Of a stretch of DNA of 64,000 nucleotides, positions 17,431 through 25,679 are shown in pieces (position 1 is the stretch's first letter; each line of letters begins with the position of its first letter). The position numbers were made by a program, and so were the translations under genes. This DNA is from HXMU1420-13 sp965601825 (GTDB lineage: Bacteria > Bacteroidota > Rhodothermia > Balneolales > Balneolaceae), in NCBI GenBank assembly GCA_965601825.1, contig OZ271839.1, positions 806,001 through 870,000 of the forward strand, written 5' to 3'. Under the pieces are notes generated by a model, which was given only the letters and a program-made list of their open reading frames with translations, was not told the origin of the DNA and searched no databases.

Positions 17431-18612
17431 TTAGTTGTCGCTCCAAGATTCGTATAACATCGATCTATCTACAACTTTTTTTAGATAATCTCTAGTCTCT
17501 TCATAAGGAAGATTTTGAGTGAGATACTCATAATTTTCTTGTGGAGTCATAGACTCGATTTTCGATAAAGCCCTTTCCTTACTACCGCCAGAATCATATG
17601 CTTTATACACATTGCCGGTACCAGTGTTATAAGCAGCAATAGCCAGATACTGTTTACTTAAATCGTTGCTAACATCTCGCAGATATCTGTTAAGAAGGAT
17701 GTCTACATAGGCGCAACCAAGTTCTACGTTATTTTCCGGTACAAACAGAAATTCAGGAGTCGGAAACCCATCTCTGTCATGTACACTGCGATAAGCATCG
17801 GCGCCACCGCTTGTAGGCACTAATTGCATTAAACCATATGCATTTGCTGGTGATTTTGCCATTGGATTGAAAAAGGATTCAGTATGTATAATGGCAAATA
17901 CCAGTGGTGGTTGAAGTTCAAATTCATCTGCGAATTCGAATACAAAATCCTGAACTTTTTCAGCGCGTGTCTGAATTGAATTTGGAGCTAATGAAAAATT
18001 AATGGTTAGAAGTGTTCGTTCTTCACCATCCTGACCAACAACTTGTTCAACTCCAACCTGGTTTTCCTCCAAAACTCGTAGGGCAAAGTCGCCATCACTT
18101 TCTCCCGGTTGTTTATCAATTTGATCCTCTAAAACAGGTTCATCTAAAACTCGATTGCTTCCACCGGCTGCTGATTCAAAGCCCATTTCTGTGCCTTGAT
18201 TATTTATAGTCTCAATCACTTTCGAGGGCAAGTCTTGAATAATATTTTGAACGTCATCTTGATCTTCGATTAAAACCTCGATGAGCACTTCATTTTCTTC
18301 GAAATCAACACCAATTCGAGTATTTCCGCCATCGATATATTCAACCCATTCTGTTTTAGATCGATCTTTAAATTCACCCCATCTTTGAATCATTTCTGCT
18401 TTAAAAGCTTCAAATTCAGATTCAATTCTTTCACGATATGCTTCATATTCTTCAAGTGAATTTGCGATTGCTGCTTCACGACTATTTTCTGCGGCAAATT
18501 CTTGCATCTCCCGTCTAATACTATCTTGATATGCCTGGAAATCAGACACTTGAGCATCAACGAAATCTGAATTAAATAAAAAGAGAAAGAGTAGTATTCC
18601 GAATTTCCGCAT
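17431..18612 (-). CDS. Lytic murein transglycosylase, MltC-like (SLT domain)
   Basis: 393 residues from the ATG at 18612, chosen because it begins a good signal peptide (MRKFGILLFLFLFNSDFVDAQ); a longer in-frame reading has no sense as an export signal. A Glu-rich helical segment and a DUF3393-like region precede a C-terminal SLT domain with the catalytic glutamate in FAIIHTESFFNPMAKSPANA, then YGLMQLVPTSGG and AAYNTGTGNVYKAY. It cuts peptidoglycan glycan strands with anhydro-muramyl ends in the periplasm. No lipobox is seen, unlike E. coli MltC. Confidence 0.92.
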   Translation of the reverse strand: MRKFGILLFLFLFNSDFVDAQVSDFQAYQDSIRREMQEFAAENSREAAIANSLEEYEAYRERIESEFEAFKAEMIQRWGEFKDRSKTEWVEYIDGGNTRIGVDFEENEVLIEVLIEDQDDVQNIIQDLPSKVIETINNQGTEMGFESAAGGSNRVLDEPVLEDQIDKQPGESDGDFALRVLEENQVGVEQVVGQDGEERTLLTINFSLAPNSIQTRAEKVQDFVFEFADEFELQPPLVFAIIHTESFFNPMAKSPANAYGLMQLVPTSGGADAYRSVHDRDGFPTPEFLFVPENNVELGCAYVDILLNRYLRDVSNDLSKQYLAIAAYNTGTGNVYKAYDSGGSKERALSKIESMTPQENYEYLTQNLPYEETRDYLKKVVDRSMLYESWSDN

Positions 18613-18699
18613 AATTATCCCCGACCGGAGCAAATTCCACTTGGAATATATATAACAGGTAATAAAGGTGGTAATACCCAATTACCATGAATTTTGTTC

Positions 18700-19026
18700 C
18701 TAAAGAGTATCTAAAATCACATGTACTCTTGCAGATAATTCTGTTTTCAGTTCAGGATCATCAAATTGATATTCATCCGGAATATCTAATACATGAATTT
18801 TTTTGAACTGAGCAGCTCTAGGAAAACTGGCGATAACCCTGTTTTTGTGTTTCTTCTCCATCACAAAAATCAAATCAGCCCAATGAATATCATTAATTGA
18901 AATGGGCCTTTTGGCGTTAGGACTTGTTCCGGCTGAGCGTGTGGAGTAAGATGGATGCTTACTCCACATTTTCTCAGCTGTTGGGCTTCTCCACTGATTT
19001 CTGCTACAAACAAATAAAAGGTTCAT
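18700..19026 (-). CDS. Small low-molecular-weight tyrosine-phosphatase-like protein
   Basis: 108 residues. The N-terminus NLLFVCSRNQWRSPTAE has the CX5R phosphatase loop (Cys7, Arg13) followed by Ser, as in low-molecular-weight protein tyrosine phosphatases, and FVMEKKHKNRV resembles the family's middle segment. It is shorter than typical enzymes (about 150 residues), and the catalytic aspartate is probably in LDIPDEY. This matches a compact phosphatase-like family in bacteria whose substrates are unknown. The start is 2 bases after the stop of a basic 71-residue protein, suggesting co-translation. Confidence 0.82.
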   Translation of the reverse strand: MNLLFVCSRNQWRSPTAEKMWSKHPSYSTRSAGTSPNAKRPISINDIHWADLIFVMEKKHKNRVIASFPRAAQFKKIHVLDIPDEYQFDDPELKTELSARVHVILDTL

Positions 19027-19028
19027 AA

Positions 19029-19244
19029 TTAGTATTCACCTTCTGTGTGTAGAGAAACTATTTCACGGCGACTCAATCGGGGATATTCCATTCCCAATTG
19101 ACTTGCACGAGCTAATTTGTGTGATCGCAAGTAGAGATTGCTCCATTTTTTTTCAGGTTTGAATTTCGGAGCCGAACCCATTCCACGATTATTCTTTAGT
19201 GTATTTTGGCGCTTACGCCAAGCACGGGATCTTTTAGTATTCAT
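19029..19244 (-). CDS. Small basic protein of unknown function
   Basis: 71 residues from the ATG at 19244; an in-frame GTG at 19289 would add 15. Strongly basic, starting NTKRSRAWRKRQNTLKNNRG, with several Trp/Tyr and a middle segment APKFKPEKKWSNLYLRS. No membrane span or cysteine. It is squeezed 75 bases after the nucleotidyltransferase gene and 2 bases before the phosphatase-like gene, so the coupling argues that it is real. The charge suggests nucleic acid or ribosome contact, but this is only a guess. Confidence 0.55.
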   Translation of the reverse strand: MNTKRSRAWRKRQNTLKNNRGMGSAPKFKPEKKWSNLYLRSHKLARASQLGMEYPRLSRREIVSLHTEGEY

Positions 19245-19319
19245 TACTTCGGTTTTTTTAGGTTCACGGTTCAGCAGCCGCGATAACACGAAGTGCGGGA
19301 ATATAAACAGAAATTTCGT

Positions 19320-20330
19320 TTAATTGTTCCCTATGATAATTGTTGAATGATCACCTACATCAATTTTACCAGTCACATTCTCTATGGATGTATTTGCACC
19401 AATGGTAGAACCTGTTGTATCAACATTCTTAATAGTAGCAGATTCCCGGATTATCGAATTAGAGATTTTTGAATCAGATATTGTAGTTCCTGCTTCAATA
19501 CTCACTTTAGGGCCAATTGTAGAATTTGTTATTGATACATCTTCACCAATAAAAACAGGGGGAATTATTTTTGATCCCGGAAATTTTATAGGATCAAATG
19601 CATGATTCTCCTTTTCAAGAATTTCACCGGTTGTTTCTAACCATGCTGGGAGGGTACCGCAATCCAACCACTCATCAACTGTTGCGGTCTTAAATACTTT
19701 TCCATGATTTATCATGTTATCCAGTGCTTCTGTTAAAAAGTATTCGCCGCTTGGTCCTTTAATATCCTCATCCATAATTCGCTGTAGTTCACTAAGTAAT
19801 CCAGCACCATCTTTAAAATAATAAACCCCAATAATGGCAAGATCAGAAATGAATTCTTCCGGCTTTTCAACAAAACCGGTGATTCGATCACCTTCATAAA
19901 CCGCAACTCCAAATCTCGAAGGATCGTCAACCTTTTTGAGCCAAATTACACTATCAGCATCGTCGATATTAAACTTTTCTTTGCTATCGAATAAGGTATC
20001 AGCAAAAGCAACTATCACCTCGCCATCTAAATCTTCCTTCGCGCAATACACGGCATGAGCTGTTCCTAAAGCCATACTTTGAACTCGAAAAGTAGCTTTA
20101 ACATTATGTCGGGAACTCATTGCTGTAAGATCATCTTTAATTTGTTGACCAAAATCAGGTCCAAGGATATACACGATTTCAGTGATTTCACGATCTAACG
20201 TTCGAAGAAAAGTTTCGACCAAACGTTCAATGATCATGGTTCCTGCGACCGGCAACAAAGGTTTGGGAACAGTGTGAGAATGTGGTCTTACGCGGGTTCC
20301 CCTGCCCGCCATTGGGATAATTAATTTCAT
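19320..20330 (-). CDS. Sugar-phosphate nucleotidyltransferase with C-terminal beta-helix
   Basis: 336 residues. Transfers NMP to a sugar-1-phosphate. The N-terminal signature PMAGRGTRVRPHSHTVPKPLLPVAG is the nucleotidyltransferase loop (G.GTR..P....PKP). VAFADTLF corresponds to the metal-binding Asp strand, and GVYYF and FVEKPEE follow. From about residue 245 hexapeptide-type repeats are visible (ITNSTIGPKVSIEAGTTIS, SIIRESATIKN), forming a left-handed beta-helix. Closest types are glucose-1-phosphate thymidylyltransferases or mannose-1-phosphate guanylyltransferases; substrate not decided. It is divergent from the Mur ligase gene. Confidence 0.9.
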   Translation of the reverse strand: MKLIIPMAGRGTRVRPHSHTVPKPLLPVAGTMIIERLVETFLRTLDREITEIVYILGPDFGQQIKDDLTAMSSRHNVKATFRVQSMALGTAHAVYCAKEDLDGEVIVAFADTLFDSKEKFNIDDADSVIWLKKVDDPSRFGVAVYEGDRITGFVEKPEEFISDLAIIGVYYFKDGAGLLSELQRIMDEDIKGPSGEYFLTEALDNMINHGKVFKTATVDEWLDCGTLPAWLETTGEILEKENHAFDPIKFPGSKIIPPVFIGEDVSITNSTIGPKVSIEAGTTISDSKISNSIIRESATIKNVDTTGSTIGANTSIENVTGKIDVGDHSTIIIGNN

Positions 20331-20453
20331 ATATTTGATACCGCTGTAACTCTTATTTAAACAACTCGGCGAATATAAGAGTCAGAGTAATAAAAAGTCG
20401 ATCATCTACAAGTAAAAGACATAATCATCACATTAACCTAACATTCTCCCCAG

Positions 20454-22136
20454 TTGTATTACACAGTTCTTGATGCTCTCTCCATTTTATTCTCCTTGAT
20501 GATGGCAAGATACTGCTGGTATCGTACACGTTTTTTTGTTCATGTGTATCAGCAAGTAGGATACAAGCACAATGAATATTGGAATTGGCTGAGAAGCCAT
20601 TGGGAGCAAAAAGTTATACCCGGTGACCTAGCGTTGTATAATATCTTACTCTTTGCTTTGGTGATTGGATTAGACTGGTTGGAAATTGATGTGACTTTAA
20701 CAGCAGTTTCAACTGCCTTATTTATTTGGGGATTTTATTGGTTTGGAAGTGTAAAACGATACAAGGCGGAAAAGGTAAAAAAACCATTAGTTATTACTTC
20801 ACGTGTTAAACGTTTTATGATACCAATGGTGATTATCACCATTTTTTTACCAATCTGTTTCACATTTTGGTCTTATACTGGAATCATTCCATTTCTTTGG
20901 ATAATTCCCCCAACTTATGACCCTGGGTTTCTTTCTTTTGAAGTTGTTTTACTTGTATTCGGCTGGATAATAACCGCAATCATGATTCCTTTTTATGTGT
21001 TGATTTCCGGCAATATCACAAAGCCTATAGAGCGAAATATTCAGGAGGGATTCAAGAAACAAGCCCGACAGAAACTGGCTTCCATGCCACATTTGAAGGT
21101 GATTACAATTACAGGGAGTTATGGGAAAACTTCCATCAAGTTTATGATTAAAGACTTGTTGAAGGAGAGGTATTCGGTCTGTTTTACACCGGGTAGTTTT
21201 AATACTCCAATGGGTATTTGTAAAGTGATTAATAATGATTTGCAATCGCACCATCAAATCTTGATTCTAGAAATGGGTGCTCGTTATGCGGGCAATATTC
21301 AAGAACTCTGTGACATTGCAAAACCCGATGTTTCTGTGGTAAGCAATGTTGGTTTTGCACATTTAGAGACCTTTGGAACACAAGATGTAATCGCCAAAGA
21401 AAAAGGAACTATCGTTGATAATTTAGGAATAGGTGGAGTTGCTGTATTGAATGCGGATGATCCAAGAGTTTCTATTATGGGGGAAGGTCGACCTGAAATT
21501 TCAAGAATTCTGGTTGGATTGGAATCAGGTGAGATACAAGGGAAAAGTATTAGCTATGATACATCAGGTACTCAATTTGAAGTCCAGTTTGATGAAGATG
21601 TGCATGAATTCAGAACAAAGTTGCTTGGAGCTCACAATGTTCAAAATCTATTACTGGCGATAGGAGTTGCTCAATATTTCGAAATTAGACCAAAGACCAT
21701 GGCTATTGCATCTAAAACCATTGAACCGGTTGAGCACAGATTAGAGTTAAAGAAAGCCGGTGAACTTTTTGTAATAGATGACGCCTTTAATTCAAACCCG
21801 GTTGGAGCAAAAAATGCAGTAGAAATTTTAGGTCAGTTTAAAGATCGAAAACGAATTATCATTACACCGGGAATGATTGAATTAGGGGAAATTGAAGAAG
21901 AAGAGAACTTTAAGTTTGGGGAAGCAATCGGAAAAGCTGATTTAGATATTGTGATTCTGGTTGGCAAAGATCGATCAAAACCAATAAAAGAAGGAGTAGA
22001 AAGCATTCAAGAAGAAAACGAGCATATACTAGTAGTAAACAGCTTATTTGAAGCGAATGAAATCGTTAAACAAAAAGCAGAAGCCGGTGATGTGATTCTT
22101 TATGAAAATGATCTGCCGGATGTATACAATGAATGA
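20454..22136 (+). CDS. Membrane-anchored Mur ligase family protein (MurF-like)
   Basis: 560 residues from a TTG start; the next Met is 15 codons later within the first hydrophobic segment, so TTG is preferred. Residues 1-190 contain several hydrophobic segments (near 5-20, 60-95, 120-150 and 163-185), which replace the normal MurF N-terminal UDP-binding domain. From about 215 a Mur ligase core follows: ITITGSYGKTSIKFMIKDLL (P-loop), MGICKVIN, LILEMGARYAGNIQEL, SNVGFAHLETFGT, AKEKGTIVDNL, then the C-terminal domain with VIDDAFNSNPVGA and ITPGMIELGE. The enzyme joins amino acids to a UDP-sugar-type substrate; which one is unknown. Its stop touches the stop of the convergent LolC/E gene. Confidence 0.85.
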   Translation: MYYTVLDALSILFSLMMARYCWYRTRFFVHVYQQVGYKHNEYWNWLRSHWEQKVIPGDLALYNILLFALVIGLDWLEIDVTLTAVSTALFIWGFYWFGSVKRYKAEKVKKPLVITSRVKRFMIPMVIITIFLPICFTFWSYTGIIPFLWIIPPTYDPGFLSFEVVLLVFGWIITAIMIPFYVLISGNITKPIERNIQEGFKKQARQKLASMPHLKVITITGSYGKTSIKFMIKDLLKERYSVCFTPGSFNTPMGICKVINNDLQSHHQILILEMGARYAGNIQELCDIAKPDVSVVSNVGFAHLETFGTQDVIAKEKGTIVDNLGIGGVAVLNADDPRVSIMGEGRPEISRILVGLESGEIQGKSISYDTSGTQFEVQFDEDVHEFRTKLLGAHNVQNLLLAIGVAQYFEIRPKTMAIASKTIEPVEHRLELKKAGELFVIDDAFNSNPVGAKNAVEILGQFKDRKRIIITPGMIELGEIEEEENFKFGEAIGKADLDIVILVGKDRSKPIKEGVESIQEENEHILVVNSLFEANEIVKQKAEAGDVILYENDLPDVYNE

Positions 22137-23363
22137 TTACTCATATCGGACTGCCTCAGCTGGCTGAATTTCTGAAGCACGCTGAGCCGGAAACCAGCTA
22201 GCTAACAGGCAAAGCAATAAACTTCCAATAAGAATCACGCTTACATCAAGTAGACGAATATCGACCGGATAAGCATCAATAATGAAGGCAGATGAAAGTT
22301 TGATAAGACCGAATTCCATTTGAAGCCAGCAAAGGAGCAAACCAAGTGCACCCCCAATTCCACAGCCAATTAACCCAATAAACAAACCCTGCTGGCGGAA
22401 GATGTTTTTTATTCCCGAAGTTGAATACCCCATCGACATAAGAATACCAATATCTCTCTGTTTTTGGATAACTATCATTGTTAGCGAGCCAATAATATTT
22501 AGTACAGCAACTAAAACAATGATCATCAATATTACATAAGCACCCCATTTCTCCAGATACATCACATCATATAATGGTTTCTGAAGATCATACCAGGTTG
22601 AAACTTTGAAATTAGGTCCTAGTGCAGCCTCAAGAGCTGGTTTAAGGTTTTCCGCTTCCTGATTATCAGTCAGCTTCAAATCAATTCCGGTAACAGCATT
22701 TCGAGCATTAAACAATCTACGGGCAGCATCAATTTCAATATAAACACTTGGTGAAGATGCTACAGACTGAACTAAATATGCGCCGCGAACATCAAATCGA
22801 TAAGAACGAGGAACAGTAATTTGAGTAAGTGCCTTTCGCATTCCAGTTGCACTGAGCAGAGCAACCTCGTCATTCATTGCCAAAAATAACTCACCCCTAA
22901 GTTGTTCATGTATAATAATTCCAGGTTTACGATTTCGAACTTCTAAATCGAATACCCCGGAAGTAATCGACTGCTCAATATTCACCATCTCAACAAAGGT
23001 ATCCTTATCGATCCCTTTCACCTCAACTACTTTTGAAGCCTCGTCTTCGCTGGTTAATAATGCTTTTCCAGTAACAAAAGGTGTAATATTTGTGATCTCA
23101 GGAATTGAAGATAATTCTTCCTGAAGCTCTTCTGAGAAAACGAAAGTCGCTCCTTCATTAGATTCAACTCTAATATCCGGATCAAAGGAAAGAAGTAAAG
23201 ATTTGACTACATCAAAAAACCCATTGAATACGCTTAAAACTACAATTAACAATGCTGTACCAATTGTAACGCCGGCAATGCTGATATACGTCAGTGTTGA
23301 AATGAGCGAGATATGTTTTCTCGAGAATAAATATCGTCGAGCTATAAATCCGGATGTATCCAT
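22137..23363 (-). CDS. ABC transporter permease, LolC/LolE (FtsX) family
   Basis: 408 residues, inner membrane. N-terminal span after ARRYLFSRKHISLISTLTYIS (about residues 20-50), a large periplasmic MacB-like domain (about 60-260), and three C-terminal spans with IGILMSMGYSTSGIKNIFRQQG between them, typical of LolC/E. The family extracts lipoproteins from the inner membrane with a LolD ATPase. No ATPase gene is adjacent. It is transcribed away from glgB, with about 100 bases of shared upstream region. Another permease role (e.g. FtsX-like efflux) is possible. Confidence 0.9.
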   Translation of the reverse strand: MDTSGFIARRYLFSRKHISLISTLTYISIAGVTIGTALLIVVLSVFNGFFDVVKSLLLSFDPDIRVESNEGATFVFSEELQEELSSIPEITNITPFVTGKALLTSEDEASKVVEVKGIDKDTFVEMVNIEQSITSGVFDLEVRNRKPGIIIHEQLRGELFLAMNDEVALLSATGMRKALTQITVPRSYRFDVRGAYLVQSVASSPSVYIEIDAARRLFNARNAVTGIDLKLTDNQEAENLKPALEAALGPNFKVSTWYDLQKPLYDVMYLEKWGAYVILMIIVLVAVLNIIGSLTMIVIQKQRDIGILMSMGYSTSGIKNIFRQQGLFIGLIGCGIGGALGLLLCWLQMEFGLIKLSSAFIIDAYPVDIRLLDVSVILIGSLLLCLLASWFPAQRASEIQPAEAVRYE

Positions 23364-23412
23364 AAATGAAAAATAGAAATTCGTAGAACATCAAACACGA
23401 TCAAATAACCTA

Positions 23413-23424
23413 TGAAACGTTTTA
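23413..23424. promoter_or_regulatory. Candidate operator upstream of glgB
   Basis: TGAAACGTTTTA has a perfect central octamer AAACGTTT with a central CG and one mismatch in the outer arms, the form of LacI-type/cre operators. It lies 45 bases before the glgB start, between glgB and the divergent LolC/E gene. Confidence 0.35.
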
Positions 23425-23469
23425 TGGATAATTTATTATCTTTTCGCCCCTTCAAAATTTAAAAAAGTC

Positions 23470-25671
23470 ATGACATCAACACTCTCTGCCGAAGAAATTG
23501 CATCAATGTCGGATGGGTCGCATGGGGATCCGTTTTCTGTACTGGGGTTTCATAAAATTGTTCAAAAAACGACCGAGAAATTAGCACTTCGGGTTTTCCG
23601 TCCAGAAGCTGATAAAGTTCTGGTAAATATCGGGAAATCAAAACCTGCTGAGCTTAGTAGGCTTTCTGACGAAGGTTTATTTGAGCTAATATTTCCAAAA
23701 AGAAAGAATGCCGCTGATTATACACTAACCATCGTGCCGTATCATGGGGATACTTTTGAAATCCATGATCCTTACGCATATGGCAAAATGATAGATGATT
23801 TTGATTTACAGCTTTGGGGAGAAGGGAATCATAAAAAAGCGTATGAGTTCATGGGAGCTCATCCAAAAAAACTTGGTGATGTTTCAGGAACTCACTTCGT
23901 TGTTTCTGCACCGAGCGCAACTCGCGTATCCGTAATTGGATCATTTAATAATTGGGATGGTCGTACGCATCGGATGAGAAAGTATCACGATCAGGGCTTA
24001 TGGGAATTGTTTATACCACACGTTTCAGTTGGTGATGAATATAAATACGAGATTAAGTCACCAGTACAGGATCCACCTTTAAAGAAAGCGGATCCGTTTG
24101 CATTTTATTCTCAATTACGACCGGACACAGCTTCGAAAGTTTTTGATATCGAAGGATTTTCTTGGGGTGATGATGACTGGGTAAATAGTCGCTCGGCTAC
24201 TCAATCATTGGATCAACCACTTTCGATTTATGAAGTACATGCTGGTTCATGGAAGCGAAAAGGTGATGGAAGTGAATATTTGAGTTACCGTGAATTAGCT
24301 GAAGAGCTAGTTCCATATGCTAAAGACCTTGGCTATACACACATCGAATTGTTACCTATAGCAGAACATCCGTATGATCCTTCTTGGGGATATCAGATTA
24401 CGGGATATTTTGCACCAACTAGCCGCTTTGGTAATCCTCATGATTTCATGTATTTCGTAGATGAATGTCATAAAGCCGGACTTGGAGTTATTGTTGATTG
24501 GGTACCGGCACATTTTGCAAAAGATGATCATGGATTACGCCGTTTTGATGGAACCGGATTATATGAACATGAAGATTCCAGACAAGGGGAGCATAAGGAT
24601 TGGGGAACCTGCATTTTTAATTTCGGTAGAACTGAAGTTCAGAATTTCTTGATTTCAAACGCACTCTATTGGTGTGATAAATATCACATTGATGGTCTGA
24701 GAGTAGACGCAGTTGCTTCTATGTTGTATTTAGATTATTCGCGTGAAGATGGTGAATGGATACCAAATAAGTACGGTGGACGTGAGAACATTGAAGCTAT
24801 AGATTTTCTTAGAAAATTCAACGATTCAGTGCATGAACATTTTCCAGGTACCATCACTTTTGCAGAAGAATCAACTTCTTGGGGTGGTGTTTCCCGACCT
24901 ACACAAACAGGTGGTCTCGGGTTTGACTATAAGTGGAATATGGGCTGGATGAACGATACACTGGCTTATATCGAAAAAGATCCTATCTATAGAAAGTATC
25001 ATCAGGGAGAACTCACTTTTTCATTGATTTATGCATTTAGTGAAAACTTCACACTTCCATTTTCTCATGATGAAGTAGTCCATATGAAAAACGCTATGCT
25101 TAGCAAAATGCCTGGTGATGACTGGCAGAAGTTTGCCAATCTCCGACTGCTGTATACTTATATGTACGCACATCCGGGAAAGAACTTATTGTTTATGGGC
25201 TGTGAATTTGGTCAATGGGCAGAATGGAGTGAGTCAAAATCTCTTGATTGGCATTTACTTGATTGGGAGAATCATCAGGGAATACAAAAGATAATTCGAG
25301 ACTTAAATGCTCTAGATAAACGTGAGAAAGCATTGCATCAAAACGATTTTGATTGGAGAGGTTTTGAATGGATCGATTTTAATGATGCAGATCGAAGTGT
25401 AATTTCTTTTGTTCGGCGAGCAAAAGATCCATCAGATTTTCTGGTTGTTGTACTGAACTTTACACCAGGAGTTCATAATGATTACAAGATTGGGGTTCCT
25501 GAAGCTGGAGAGTATGAAATCATAATGAATAGTGATTCTGAGTTTTACGGGGGAAGCAACGTTGGTGAAAGTAATCTGCAAGCACATCAAGGTGACTGGC
25601 AAAACCAGCCTGCAAATTTAACGTTAACTATTCCTCCTTTAGCTGGGGTAATACTAAAACCAAAGAAATAA
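23470..25671 (+). CDS. glgB: 1,4-alpha-glucan branching enzyme
   Basis: 733 residues, close to E. coli GlgB (728). Creates alpha-1,6 branches in glycogen. It has an N-terminal carbohydrate-binding module (HGDPFSVLGFH), a CBM48 module (SVIGSFNNWDGRTHRMR at about 155), then a GH13 barrel: LLPIAEHPYDPSWGYQ, VIVDWVPAHFA, nucleophile Asp in DGLRVDAVASMLYLDY, acid/base Glu in TFAEESTSW, and FSHDEVVH, and a C-terminal beta domain. First gene of the glucan cluster; malQ starts 8 bases after it. Confidence 0.98.
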   Translation: MTSTLSAEEIASMSDGSHGDPFSVLGFHKIVQKTTEKLALRVFRPEADKVLVNIGKSKPAELSRLSDEGLFELIFPKRKNAADYTLTIVPYHGDTFEIHDPYAYGKMIDDFDLQLWGEGNHKKAYEFMGAHPKKLGDVSGTHFVVSAPSATRVSVIGSFNNWDGRTHRMRKYHDQGLWELFIPHVSVGDEYKYEIKSPVQDPPLKKADPFAFYSQLRPDTASKVFDIEGFSWGDDDWVNSRSATQSLDQPLSIYEVHAGSWKRKGDGSEYLSYRELAEELVPYAKDLGYTHIELLPIAEHPYDPSWGYQITGYFAPTSRFGNPHDFMYFVDECHKAGLGVIVDWVPAHFAKDDHGLRRFDGTGLYEHEDSRQGEHKDWGTCIFNFGRTEVQNFLISNALYWCDKYHIDGLRVDAVASMLYLDYSREDGEWIPNKYGGRENIEAIDFLRKFNDSVHEHFPGTITFAEESTSWGGVSRPTQTGGLGFDYKWNMGWMNDTLAYIEKDPIYRKYHQGELTFSLIYAFSENFTLPFSHDEVVHMKNAMLSKMPGDDWQKFANLRLLYTYMYAHPGKNLLFMGCEFGQWAEWSESKSLDWHLLDWENHQGIQKIIRDLNALDKREKALHQNDFDWRGFEWIDFNDADRSVISFVRRAKDPSDFLVVVLNFTPGVHNDYKIGVPEAGEYEIIMNSDSEFYGGSNVGESNLQAHQGDWQNQPANLTLTIPPLAGVILKPKK

Positions 25672-25679
25672 TTTAGTTT

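Noticed and set aside
16723..20330. Polysaccharide synthesis cluster around the sugar nucleotidyltransferase
   Set aside because: Neighbours (SDR, transglycosylase, phosphatase-like) include no glycosyltransferases, flippases or polymerases.
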